Part shown: positions 35,037 to 43,193 of the stretch, in pieces | Layout of the letters: every line of letters begins with the position of its first letter | How positions within the stretch are numbered: the first letter of the stretch is position 1 | NCBI GenBank assembly: GCA_963743705.1 | Contig: CAVUQS010000015.1 | Location: forward strand, 62,001 to 126,000 | DNA from: PALSA-243 sp963743705 | Lineage (GTDB): Bacteria > Acidobacteriota > Terriglobia > Bryobacterales > Bryobacteraceae | Direction: 5' to 3' | DNA: 64,000 nucleotides | The notes under the pieces: generated by a model | Databases searched by the model: none | What the model saw: the letters and a program-made list of their open reading frames with translations, nothing else | Told to the model about the DNA's origin: nothing | Position numbers and translations under genes: made by a program

Positions 35037-36416
35037 CTATTCCTTCGGTCCAATTCCCAAAGTCTTCATCTTACGGTAGAGATTGCTGCGCTCGAGGCCC
35101 AGCAACTCGGCGGTGCGGGTGATGTTGCCGCTGGTTTCTTCGAGCTTCTTCAGAATATACTCGCGTTCGGCGGCCTCGCGCACGTCCTGAAGGCTGCCGA
35201 AGCGGACGGCGCGATCCTGCTGACGGCGCGGACCGGCCAGCGGGATGTGCCGGGCGTCCACGCGCACCTGCGGGTTCAGGATTACGATGCGCTCGATCAG
35301 ATTGCGCAATTCGCGCACGTTGCCGGGCCAGTGATATTCGCTCAGTACGCCATACGCCTCAGGCGTAAGTTCCTTGGGTTTGCGGCCGTAGGCGGTGGTG
35401 AATTCGCGCAGAAAATGGTCGGCAAGCAGCGGGATATCCTCGCGGCGCTCGCGCAGGGGGGGCACCGAAAACGGGATCACATTGAGGCGGTAGAAGAGAT
35501 CCTCGCGGAAATTGCCGCGCTCGATTTCGTCTTCGAGATTCTTATTGGTGGAAGCGACCACGCGCACATCGACATTAACGGATTCGGTGGCGCCGAGCGG
35601 TTCGAAGCGCTGCTCTTCAAGTGCCCGCAGCACTTTGGCTTGCGTGCGGAGGCTCATATCGCCAACCTCATCAAGGAACAGCGTCCCGGCGTCCGCCTTG
35701 TGAAACTTGCCGGCTTTGGCTTCGTGCGCGCCGGGGAATCCGCCTTTGACGTGGCCGAACAACTCGCTTTCGATCAGCTCTTCGGGGATGGCGGCGCAAT
35801 TGACCTCGACGAAGGGCTCGGACGCGCGGGGACTCATGGCGTGCAACGCGTGTGCGACCAGCTCCTTCCCTGCCCCGCTTTCGCCATATATAAGGACGCG
35901 GCCGTTGGTAGCGGCCATGAGCGTGAGCTGCTGGCGCAGCGCCTTCATCGGAACGCTTTCACCGATGATGCGATAGCGCGAGCCGGAATCAGCCCGGAGG
36001 CGGCTGTTCTCCAGGGCCAGACTGCGGTGCGCGAGGGCGTTCTTGGCCGCGACGGCAACCTTTTCGATGGACAGCGGCTTTTCGAGGAAATCGAACGCGC
36101 CCAGCTTGGTGGCCTTGACGGCGGTTTCGATATTGCCGTGGCCGGAGATGACGACCACCACGGGGCGATCGAGGAATGGAATCTCCTGGATGCGGGAGAG
36201 GACGTCCAGACCGTCCATGCCGGGGAGCCAGATGTCGAGCAGCACCAGCTCGAAGGCCCCTTCAGGCAGGCGATCGAGGCATTCTTCACCAGTGGCGACG
36301 GATTCCACGGCGTAGCCTTCGTCTTCGAGTACTCCGCCCAGGGACTGGCGGATACCGGCTTCGTCGTCTACTACCAGGATGCGGCGGGGTTTCATGCGTT
36401 GAGAGGGGGTGTGCAT
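35037..36416 (-). CDS. NtrX-like sigma-54 response regulator with altered GAFTGA loop
   Basis: A 459-residue regulator: receiver domain 12-125 (acidic pair DDE, phospho-Asp61 in LLDIW, Lys113 in EKP), AAA+ domain 150-370 (Walker A GESGAGKE, Walker B FLDEVGD, arginine-finger region FREDLFYRLNV), and Fis-type helix-turn-helix at the end (RTAELLGLERSNLYRKM). The sigma-54-contacting loop, normally GAFTGA, reads GGFPGA at 225-230, so the key threonine is proline. It follows the NtrY-like kinase across a hairpin and is followed by the two AIM24 genes with almost no spacing. Confidence 0.9.
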   Translation of the reverse strand: MHTPSQRMKPRRILVVDDEAGIRQSLGGVLEDEGYAVESVATGEECLDRLPEGAFELVLLDIWLPGMDGLDVLSRIQEIPFLDRPVVVVISGHGNIETAVKATKLGAFDFLEKPLSIEKVAVAAKNALAHRSLALENSRLRADSGSRYRIIGESVPMKALRQQLTLMAATNGRVLIYGESGAGKELVAHALHAMSPRASEPFVEVNCAAIPEELIESELFGHVKGGFPGAHEAKAGKFHKADAGTLFLDEVGDMSLRTQAKVLRALEEQRFEPLGATESVNVDVRVVASTNKNLEDEIERGNFREDLFYRLNVIPFSVPPLRERREDIPLLADHFLREFTTAYGRKPKELTPEAYGVLSEYHWPGNVRELRNLIERIVILNPQVRVDARHIPLAGPRRQQDRAVRFGSLQDVREAAEREYILKKLEETSGNITRTAELLGLERSNLYRKMKTLGIGPKE

Positions 36417-36418
36417 TT

Positions 36419-36484
36419 GACGCAGAGGCGCAGAGACGCAGAGAAAACTCTAAAAAGACCTCCTCGTCTCTGCGCCTCTGCGTC
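36419..36484. repeat. 20-bp perfect inverted repeat with GCAGAG units
   Basis: GACGCAGAGGCGCAGAGACG at 36419-36438 is the exact complement of CGTCTCTGCGCCTCTGCGTC at 36465-36484, with a 26-base loop. The left arm itself is made of GCAGAG units. It occupies most of the 79-base gap between the NtrY-like and NtrX-like genes. Elements of this type recur as interspersed repeats in several phyla, from memory. In the mRNA it would form a very stable stem before the regulator gene. Confidence 0.75.
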
Positions 36485-36495
36485 GAAGAAAGGGC

Positions 36496-38592
36496 TCATC
36501 CTACGTGCACCCCAGCGGGATTGACCTCCACCGCCTCTGGGTCAGTGGCGATGGCAGGGATGTCCACAATGAAGCGGGCGCCGGCGGGTTCGTTGTCTTC
36601 GACGCGGATGTGTCCACCATGTTCGGCCACGATATGGCTTACGATGGCGAGGCCTAGGCCGGTTCCACGATTCTTCGTGGAAAAGTACGGCAGAAACAAC
36701 TTTTCCTTATCGTCCGAGCTGACGCCGGGGCCGGTGTCGGCGATTACCAGCTCAACGGTGTCGGCGCCGCCGTGCTGGGTCGTGATGTAGAGCTCTTTGA
36801 CCAGGGAATCCTGCATCGCTTCGGCGGCGTTGTCGATCAGATTGACTACCACGCGCTGGAACTGCTCGCGGTCGATGTTGACGGGCGGCAGTGCGTCCTC
36901 AAAATTCGCGCGGATGGCGATGCCGTCGAGGCGGCCGTGAAAGACCAGAATTGCGTCCTGCACCACCTGGTTCCAATCGGAACGCACCGGCTGCGCGGCG
37001 GGGAAACGCGCGAATTGGGAGAACTCATCGACCAGCGTCTTGACCGATTCGACGGATTTGGCGATGGTAGCGGCACAGTCGCTGACGATGCGGGCGGTAG
37101 CGGGCGGCAAATCGACGCGCTCGAGATGGCGCGCGATGCGCTCCGCGGAAAGCGCGATGGGCGTGAGCGGATTCTTGATCTCGTGAGCCACGCGCCGCGC
37201 CACTTCGTGCCAGGCAGCTGATTTCTGAGCGCGCAGCAGCTCACTGGTGTCTTCCAAAACCACCACGAAGCCGGAGGTTAGCGATTCCTCGAGCGCGGAA
37301 ACAGTCACCGCCAGATGCAGATTCCTATTGCCGATGCGGAGTTCGAGTTGGCGCGCGGCGGCGCCAGTGCGGCGAGCGCGCTTCATGAGATATTTGATCT
37401 CGGCCGTATCCTCGCGAGAGAACAGATCTTCGAGGCGCGAGGCGCGTGCGGCCTGGTCGGCCGGGAAGATTTGCGAAAGGGCGCGGTTGAGGCGCTTGAT
37501 GGAGCCATCGGCGCCGATGGAAATGACGCCCGTGGGAATGCTTTCGAGAATGGCTTCGGTGAAGCGGCGGCGGCGATCGAGTTCGAGGCTAGTGGCGTCG
37601 AGTTCGCCGATCATGCTGTTGAACGCGCGCACAAGGTCGCCCAATTCATCGGCCGCGCGCACTTCAATGCGATGCTGCAGGTTGCCCCGGCTTACCTCGC
37701 GCGCCGCGCCAAGCAGGGCGCCGATTGGTACGCTGATTTGCTTGGCCACAAAAAGGGCAACCCAGACGGCCATAAAGAGAACGAACACCGTGATTAGCGC
37801 CATCATCGACATGTACGAAAAGCGCGCGTACTTCCAGTCGTCGTAGATTTGCTGCCATTGTGTCCAGGAGTCGTAAATGTCCTGCTTTTCCTGCGCCATA
37901 TCGAGCGGGATGGGCGCGGTAATGGAAACGGCGCCGATCTTACGGCCGCCATCCATGACAGGGTAGTCCGCCGACACGGCGAGCCCGGGGTCGGGCCTTT
38001 TTGCATACGGCCCAAAAGATGCGACGGGGACTTTGGCGTCGCCGGAGAAGACGGCGGCGGCGCTCAATTCGTGGTCGCGGGCAAAGGTTTCGAGATAGTC
38101 GGCGGGCAGCGCGGAGCCAAGCAAAGCGGCGCGGGTTTCGGACTTGGCGGCGAGCAACTCGGCCTGCGCCACGGTCTCGTCGGACATTTCCTTATCGAGC
38201 AGGTCGGCGACTTGCTTGAACGCCTGAAGATCTTTATTGGCGGGAGAGCGGAACCAGCTAGTAAGGTTGCGGTTCATCACGCCGTAACTGAAGGCCACCA
38301 GAAAGCAGACGGGCAGCACGCTGAGCGCGACGGCGCCCAGCACGAGCTTGGTCTTGATATGCGAACCGATGCGGTCGCGGCGCCGTTCTTCGAAAAGGTT
38401 GACGCTTTCGCGGAACAGGATCCACGAGAGCGCAACCATTAAGAGAAAGATGGCGCTGATCACGGCCCAGAAATCGAAGGTCTGGGCGACCGACGCCGGA
38501 TGCACCGGGCCGGGATTCCATGGCCAGAAGATCACAAGCAGGCTAGCCACGAGAGCGAGCAACAGGAATCCGTAAATGATGCGCTTTTTCAC
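36496..38592 (-). CDS. NtrY-like sensor histidine kinase
   Basis: A 698-residue membrane kinase. Three N-terminal membrane segments (about 5-25, 42-62, 90-110) and a fourth near 255-280 enclose a periplasmic region of about 140 residues. A HAMP domain (VPIGALLGAAREVSRGNLQHRI), a PAS domain (ILESIPTGVISIGADGSIKRLN), the dimerisation box HEVARRVAHEIKNPLTPIALSAER with the phospho-His, and an ATPase domain (N-box NLIDNAAEAM; DTGPGVS; GTGLGLAIV) follow. It should sense an envelope signal and phosphorylate the NtrX-like regulator encoded next. Confidence 0.9.
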   Translation of the reverse strand: MKKRIIYGFLLLALVASLLVIFWPWNPGPVHPASVAQTFDFWAVISAIFLLMVALSWILFRESVNLFEERRRDRIGSHIKTKLVLGAVALSVLPVCFLVAFSYGVMNRNLTSWFRSPANKDLQAFKQVADLLDKEMSDETVAQAELLAAKSETRAALLGSALPADYLETFARDHELSAAAVFSGDAKVPVASFGPYAKRPDPGLAVSADYPVMDGGRKIGAVSITAPIPLDMAQEKQDIYDSWTQWQQIYDDWKYARFSYMSMMALITVFVLFMAVWVALFVAKQISVPIGALLGAAREVSRGNLQHRIEVRAADELGDLVRAFNSMIGELDATSLELDRRRRFTEAILESIPTGVISIGADGSIKRLNRALSQIFPADQAARASRLEDLFSREDTAEIKYLMKRARRTGAAARQLELRIGNRNLHLAVTVSALEESLTSGFVVVLEDTSELLRAQKSAAWHEVARRVAHEIKNPLTPIALSAERIARHLERVDLPPATARIVSDCAATIAKSVESVKTLVDEFSQFARFPAAQPVRSDWNQVVQDAILVFHGRLDGIAIRANFEDALPPVNIDREQFQRVVVNLIDNAAEAMQDSLVKELYITTQHGGADTVELVIADTGPGVSSDDKEKLFLPYFSTKNRGTGLGLAIVSHIVAEHGGHIRVEDNEPAGARFIVDIPAIATDPEAVEVNPAGVHVG

Positions 38593-38632
38593 GGGTGAAA
38601 GCCTTATTCGATTATAGGTGGCGCGACGCCGC

Positions 38633-38659
38633 TAAAGCTTTGTGGACAGCGACCGATAT
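38633..38659 (+). promoter_or_regulatory. FliA (sigma-28)-type promoter
   Basis: TAAAGCTT at 38633-38640, an 11-base spacer, then ACCGATAT at 38652-38659. This matches the enterobacterial flagellar sigma consensus TAAAGTTT-N11-GCCGATAA at 13 of 16 positions with exact spacing. It lies 30 bases before the TonB-domain gene, which is followed by a chemoreceptor gene, a typical sigma-28 target. Confidence 0.55.
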
Positions 38660-38689
38660 AACTCTTGAGGTCAACATACCCGGAGTGCC

Positions 38690-39037
38690 ATGTTTACGAA
38701 AAAGCTGACTATCCTGCCCCTGCTTGCGGCGTTCGCGCTTTGCGCACAAGACGCCATGAAGAAAGTCACGCTGGCGGAAGCCAATGCGGCCGTCACCAGC
38801 AAGGTTCCACCGGACTATCCCCCCCTCGGGAGACAGCTCAAGATCGAAGGCAAGGTCGAATTGGAAGCCGTGGTGGCGGAAAACGGCACGGTGGAAAAGG
38901 TCAACATCGTGAGCGGCAACCCGGTGCTGACGAAACCCGCTGCGGAAGCCGTGAAGCACTGGAAGTTCGTTCCATTCGCGGATGGCGGCAAGCCTTGTAA
39001 GGCGCTCGCGCCGTTGAGTATCAGCTTCAAGCTGTAG
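38690..39037 (+). CDS. periplasmic TonB C-terminal domain protein
   Basis: A 115-residue protein with a signal peptide (residues 1-20, ending LCAQ) and a TonB C-terminal domain (about 35-115: VPPDYPPLGRQLKIEGKVELEAVV, NGTVEKVNIVSGNPVLTKPAAEAVKHWKF). It has neither the long proline-rich spacer nor a retained membrane anchor, so it is not a standard TonB. Such short versions are common in Acidobacteria. GGAG precedes the ATG. The chemoreceptor gene starts 17 bases later, so both probably share the FliA-type promoter. Confidence 0.82.
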   Translation: MFTKKLTILPLLAAFALCAQDAMKKVTLAEANAAVTSKVPPDYPPLGRQLKIEGKVELEAVVAENGTVEKVNIVSGNPVLTKPAAEAVKHWKFVPFADGGKPCKALAPLSISFKL

Positions 39038-39053
39038 TCCGGGAGAACGCCAG

Positions 39054-40478
39054 ATGAGCCTTACCAGGAAACTGTTGAGCGGTTTCGGCGCCATGGTGGC
39101 GCTGATGCTGTTGATGAGCGGCGGCGGCCTATGGGAAATGCGCGACCTGAATGTGGATCTCGACCGGGCGGCCAACCTGCTGGCGCGTAAGCAATATCTC
39201 GCGGGCGAAGTGAACGCGGCCGCATCTTCCATGGCTAGTTTTGAACGGGGAACCGTGCTTTCCGCGATGCTGGGAGACAAAGCGCATTCCGAGGAATACC
39301 AGACGAAGTTCGAAGCCGGCGCGGGCGATCTGAAAAGAGGATTGGAGAGCCTGCACAAACTGGCGGAATCGCAGGAGAGCGAAGCGCTGCTGGGGCGGTT
39401 AGACCGCCAGACTTTGGAAGTGATTCAAGCGCATGCAGAATTCCGGCGCGCGATGTCGAACCAGCAGATGGATGCGGCGCTGGCCAACTTCGGCCAAAAC
39501 CTGCAACCCCAACTGGAGGAGATTGGGCGGCAATCCGCATCGCTCGTGACGCAGCAGAACGGCGAATTGTCGAGAGCCGCGGCGGCTTCGGCGGCGAAAT
39601 CGGCGCGGGCACAGTGGATCGCCATCTGTCTGACTCTGGTGGCGGTAGTGGTGGGCTGCGGGGTGTTTTTCTATGTCCGGCAGGCCAGCATGTCGCTGAA
39701 GCAACTGGCGGCGCGGATGTCCCAAAACGCGGAGGAAGTGGCGGGCGCGGCGTCGCAGGTTTCGGGTGCCAGCCAGTCGCTGGCGCAGGGAGCGTCGGAG
39801 CAGGCAGCATCTCTCGAAGAGACGTCGGCGTCCACCGAAGAGATCGCTTCCATCACCAGGCGTAACGCGGACAGCGCGCTACAGGTCGCCGGCCTGATGC
39901 AGCAATCGGAGCAGGGCGCGTCGGAAGTAAATCAGACGCTCGACCGCATGGTGGAGAAAATGAAGGAGATCGGCGCGTCGAGCAACAAGATCGCGAGGAT
40001 CATCAAGGTGATCGACGAAATCGCGTTCCAGACCAACATCCTGGCTCTGAACGCGGCCGTGGAAGCAGCCCGCGCCGGAGAAGCCGGCTTAGGTTTCGCC
40101 GTCGTGGCCGATGAAGTCCGCAATCTGGCGCAGCGGTGCGCCCAGGCAGCACGCGATACGGCGGGATTGATCGAGGAATCCATCGAAACCTCCCGCGACG
40201 GCAACGTCCGGCTGGATCAAATGGCCGGGGCGGTACGCGGGATGACGGAAAGCTCGGTGCGCGTGAAGTCGCTGGTGGATGAGGTCAATCTAGGCAGCCA
40301 GGAACAATCGCGCGGGATGGACCAGATCTCGCGCGCCGTCCTGCAAATGCAGGGCGTCACGCAGAAGAATGCGGCGGCCGCTCAGCAAAGCGCCTCAGCC
40401 GGCGCGGAACTCAATTCGCATGCCGACGCGCTGCGGGAACTAGTGCACGAGATGCGCGACATGGTCGGTGCGGCCTGA
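39054..40478 (+). CDS. methyl-accepting chemotaxis protein
   Basis: A 474-residue chemoreceptor. TM1 is at about 8-28 and TM2 at about 188-208, with a four-helix-bundle periplasmic domain between (FERGTVLSAMLGDKAHSEEY, charged helices). The cytoplasmic signalling domain contains the hairpin tip EIAFQTNILALNAAVEAARA followed by DEVRNLAQRCAQA, which binds CheA/CheW. A full HAMP domain is not obvious after TM2. The ligand is unknown. No other chemotaxis genes are nearby. Confidence 0.92.
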   Translation: MSLTRKLLSGFGAMVALMLLMSGGGLWEMRDLNVDLDRAANLLARKQYLAGEVNAAASSMASFERGTVLSAMLGDKAHSEEYQTKFEAGAGDLKRGLESLHKLAESQESEALLGRLDRQTLEVIQAHAEFRRAMSNQQMDAALANFGQNLQPQLEEIGRQSASLVTQQNGELSRAAAASAAKSARAQWIAICLTLVAVVVGCGVFFYVRQASMSLKQLAARMSQNAEEVAGAASQVSGASQSLAQGASEQAASLEETSASTEEIASITRRNADSALQVAGLMQQSEQGASEVNQTLDRMVEKMKEIGASSNKIARIIKVIDEIAFQTNILALNAAVEAARAGEAGLGFAVVADEVRNLAQRCAQAARDTAGLIEESIETSRDGNVRLDQMAGAVRGMTESSVRVKSLVDEVNLGSQEQSRGMDQISRAVLQMQGVTQKNAAAAQQSASAGAELNSHADALRELVHEMRDMVGAA

Positions 40479-40638
40479 AGCAGCCTGAAAAGCCGCGCAA
40501 AACGGGCGCATGGACGGCGCCGCACCCCCTTCCAAACCGTGTAGGCGGTAACCCATGAAAATACTGTTCTATGGATTACCTCCAAAGTTACGGTTGCCTG
40601 ACACAGTTCAAGTCTGCTAGGCTTGGAATTCCGCAGTA

Positions 40639-40652
40639 CGGGGTCGACCCCG
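40639..40652. promoter_or_regulatory. 14-base palindrome upstream of the MltD-like gene
   Basis: CGGGGTCGACCCCG is perfectly self-complementary and is followed by a T-rich stretch (40659-40673). It could be an intrinsic terminator for the chemoreceptor gene or an operator for the next gene, which begins at 40687 behind a GAGG site. The rest of the 40479-40686 gap shows nothing I can name. Confidence 0.4.
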
Positions 40653-40686
40653 CTAAAGTCTTTTATTTTCTTTGTTGAGGTAGCGG

Positions 40687-42408
40687 ATGGACGGTCGAAA
40701 GAAGACGTTCTTCTCCTCTTCCGTGTTGATGGCAGCATTCGCCACAGCCGGTTGCGGGGTAAGCCAACATTCCAGTTTCCAAACAGCCCTGCTGCCGCCT
40801 GCTCCGCAGTCTTTAGTTCTCCCCGAGCCCGAAAGCGCCTCCACTCCTCCGGCACAACCTAACATCTACCTGAAAGATCTTCCCGTTTCCCTGATTGCCA
40901 CGCCGAAAATGCCGCCACGCCCCACCGCTGGGGATGCCATGGTCGAGCGCGCTGTGCGCCGTTTCGAGGCTGGAAAGAAGTTTTACCAAGGGAAAGATCT
41001 CCCGGCCGCGCGTCAGGAATTCGACGCCGCTGTCGATTTGATGCTACAAGCTTCCGACGCGATGCCGGCGGACCGCACCGATTTCGAAAAAAAGTTCGAC
41101 GACATGGTGGAGTCTATTCATCACTTCGACCTCGCCAGCCTCGGGGCTTCGGCCAGCATCGACGAAGGCAAATTCGAAAAGGCGCCGCTGGAAGACATTC
41201 TGCAATTGACCTTCCCGGTGGATCCCAAGCTCAAGGACAAGGTCCGCGAGCAGGTGAAGGCCACGGTTTCGCAATTGCCGCTGTCGGTGAATGACGCCGT
41301 GCTGGGGTACATCAATTATTTCTCCAACCGCGGACACCGGACGCTGGTGGCGGGCTATGAGCGCTCCGGGCGTTACCGGCCGATGATCCAACGAGTGCTG
41401 CAGGAGGAAGGGATTCCGCAGGAATTGATCCACCTGGCACAAGCGGAATCGGGCTTTATTCCGCGCGCGGTTTCGCGCAAGGCCGCGGGTGGCATGTGGC
41501 AATTCGTCGTGTTCCGGGGCCAGCAGTATGGCCTGCTGCAGACGCGCTATACCGACGACCGCATGGACCCCGAAATGGCGACTCGCGCGGCGGCCCATCA
41601 CCTCCATGATCTGTACAACGAATTCGGCGATTGGTACCTCGCCATCGCGGCATACAACTGCGGCCCGGGGGCGGTGGAAAAAGCAGTGGAGCGCACTGGC
41701 TATGCCGACTTCTTCGAACTGCGCAATCGCGGCGCGTTGCCGGCAGAAACCACCAACTACGTGCCGATCATCCTGGCGATGACCATCATGGAGAAAAATG
41801 CCGCGGAATACGGCCTGGAAGGCTTGCCGCTCGACCCCTCGATGGAATACGACACGTTGAAGACCGGCGCGCTGACAAGCCTTACGTTAGTCTCCGACAT
41901 CACCGACGTTTCGGTGGCGGAACTAACCGAACTGAACCCGGCGGCGCTCAAGGGCATGCTGCCCGAAGGATACTCGCTGCACGTTCCTAAAGGAATGGGC
42001 AGCCAGGTGGCGGAAGCCATCGATACGGTTCCGGCGGATCATCGCGCGGCGTGGCGCCTGCATCGCGTGGGCTCCGACGATACGCTCGCGACCATCGGCA
42101 AACGCTATGGCGTGACCCCGGGCGCCATCGTGGCCGCGAATCATTTGGAATCGAACCAACCCATGGCAGGAGACCGGCTGGTAATTCCGGTAGCGCCACG
42201 CATCGAAGCCGCGCGGCCAGTGACGACGGCCCGCGCAAAGGTCGCGGCCAAGCGGCCAGCCACGGCGCACGCTCACACGGCGTCCGCAAAGACCGCTGCT
42301 CCGGTTGGCTCTAAAGCCGCTGCCTCGACATCGGGAACCAAGACTCCGGCCGCAGCGAAATCCGCAAAGAAGCCCGCGGCGATTGTAGCGCGCGCGACTT
42401 CCCACTAA
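40687..42408 (+). CDS. mltD: MltD-like lytic transglycosylase lipoprotein with LysM
   Basis: A 573-residue lipoprotein. The lipobox is ATAGC (Cys near residue 23). After an unstructured, helical N-terminal region comes an SLT domain (about 225-345), with the catalytic Glu in LAQAESGFIPRAVS and the motifs GGMWQFVVFRGQQYGL and AIAAYNCGPGAVEKA. A LysM domain follows (about 450-500: HRVGSDDTLATIGKRYGV). An Ala/Lys/Thr-rich tail of about 70 residues is unusual and resembles the basic tail of the next protein. It should cleave peptidoglycan strands from the outer-membrane side. Confidence 0.9.
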   Translation: MDGRKKTFFSSSVLMAAFATAGCGVSQHSSFQTALLPPAPQSLVLPEPESASTPPAQPNIYLKDLPVSLIATPKMPPRPTAGDAMVERAVRRFEAGKKFYQGKDLPAARQEFDAAVDLMLQASDAMPADRTDFEKKFDDMVESIHHFDLASLGASASIDEGKFEKAPLEDILQLTFPVDPKLKDKVREQVKATVSQLPLSVNDAVLGYINYFSNRGHRTLVAGYERSGRYRPMIQRVLQEEGIPQELIHLAQAESGFIPRAVSRKAAGGMWQFVVFRGQQYGLLQTRYTDDRMDPEMATRAAAHHLHDLYNEFGDWYLAIAAYNCGPGAVEKAVERTGYADFFELRNRGALPAETTNYVPIILAMTIMEKNAAEYGLEGLPLDPSMEYDTLKTGALTSLTLVSDITDVSVAELTELNPAALKGMLPEGYSLHVPKGMGSQVAEAIDTVPADHRAAWRLHRVGSDDTLATIGKRYGVTPGAIVAANHLESNQPMAGDRLVIPVAPRIEAARPVTTARAKVAAKRPATAHAHTASAKTAAPVGSKAAASTSGTKTPAAAKSAKKPAAIVARATSH

Positions 42409-42438
42409 TCGCTTCCTATCGAAATTCACGCTTTCTCA

Positions 42439-42477
42439 CTTTTTCGCTGTTGCGCCTCCGCGAAAAAGGGGTATTCT
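42439..42477 (+). promoter_or_regulatory. hairpin and sigma-70-like promoter for the H1-like gene
   Basis: CTTTTTCGC (42439-42447) pairs with GCGAAAAAG (42460-42468). Overlapping it is a possible promoter: TTGCGC at 42450-42455, a 16-base gap, TATTCT at 42472-42477. It could terminate the upstream gene and start the next one. Confidence 0.35.
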
Positions 42478-42513
42478 ATGTGTGATTGTGGCTGACTACA
42501 GGAGGCTCGTTTA

Positions 42514-43080
42514 ATGTTCGATAGCCCGAAGTTCTTGCTGAAAGACGAAGAAGATATAGAAGACTTCCACGATTACGAAGACGAAGAGCATTCGGAGCAG
42601 CACTCGAAGCTCGATGACTTCGACGACGAGGAAGACGACGATGAGGAGATCGAGGAGGTAATCATCGTAACCTCTACTACGGAGCCAGGCGCGACAGAAC
42701 CGCCGGCCCCGGTCGAATCCTCCGCCGCGCCCGCAGCGCCTCCCAAGAAGCCGGTTAAGAAAGCGTCGGCTGCCAAGAAGCCAGCGGCTCCAGCTCCCGC
42801 GAAGAAGGTTGCCGTGAAGAAGGCTCCCGCCAAGAAAGCCCCGGCGAAGAAAGCCCCGGTCAAAAAAGCTGCCAAGAAAGCTCCGGCCAAGAAGGCCGCG
42901 AAGAAGGCGCCTGCTAAGGAGGCTGCCAAGAAAGCTCCGGCGAAGAAAGCTCCGGCCAAGAAAGCTGCCAAGAAGGCGCCGGTAAAGAAGGCCGCGAAAA
43001 AAGCCCCGGCTAAGAAGGTCGCCAAAAAGGTTGCTAAAAAAGCACCCGCCAAGAAGGGCGGGAAAAAGGGTAAGCGCTAG
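42514..43080 (+). CDS. histone H1-like Lys/Ala/Pro repeat protein with acidic head
   Basis: A 188-residue protein with two opposite halves. Residues 1-50 are extremely acidic (DDEEDDDEEIEE). Residues 78-188 consist of KKAP/KKAA repeats, the composition of bacterial histone H1-like and AlgP-type DNA-binding tails. A Pro/Ala linker joins them. The tail should bind DNA without specificity and compact the nucleoid; the acidic head could mask it or bind other proteins. AGGAGG sits 8 bases before ATG 42514. Repeat length may vary between strains. Confidence 0.8.
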   Translation: MFDSPKFLLKDEEDIEDFHDYEDEEHSEQHSKLDDFDDEEDDDEEIEEVIIVTSTTEPGATEPPAPVESSAAPAAPPKKPVKKASAAKKPAAPAPAKKVAVKKAPAKKAPAKKAPVKKAAKKAPAKKAAKKAPAKEAAKKAPAKKAPAKKAAKKAPVKKAAKKAPAKKVAKKVAKKAPAKKGGKKGKR

Positions 43081-43154
43081 GACCCCAACCCGGCGCTATC
43101 GATTTCGAGCCTCCCGGCTAGCCAACAAACTTCCATGGATGGGCAAGCGATTAG

Positions 43155-43178
43155 GCGGACCCGCTAAGGCGGGTCCGC
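43155..43178. terminator. 10-bp perfect hairpin between convergent genes
   Basis: GCGGACCCGC and GCGGGTCCGC pair perfectly around a TAAG loop. It lies between the H1-like gene and the convergent small gene at 43194, but no T-run follows on either strand, so termination could be weak or Rho-assisted. Confidence 0.5.
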
Positions 43179-43193
43179 GGTGTGAACGTTTGC

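Noticed and set aside
40479..40686. Riboswitch upstream of the MltD-like gene
   Set aside because: Several GC-rich stems are possible but no known consensus could be matched; only the palindrome is reported.
42573..43052. Long open frame opposite the H1-like gene
   Set aside because: It is the complement of the KKAP repeats and reads as a monotonous Ala/Gly/Phe sequence (AGAFFAAFF); there is no ribosome-binding site or plausible protein.
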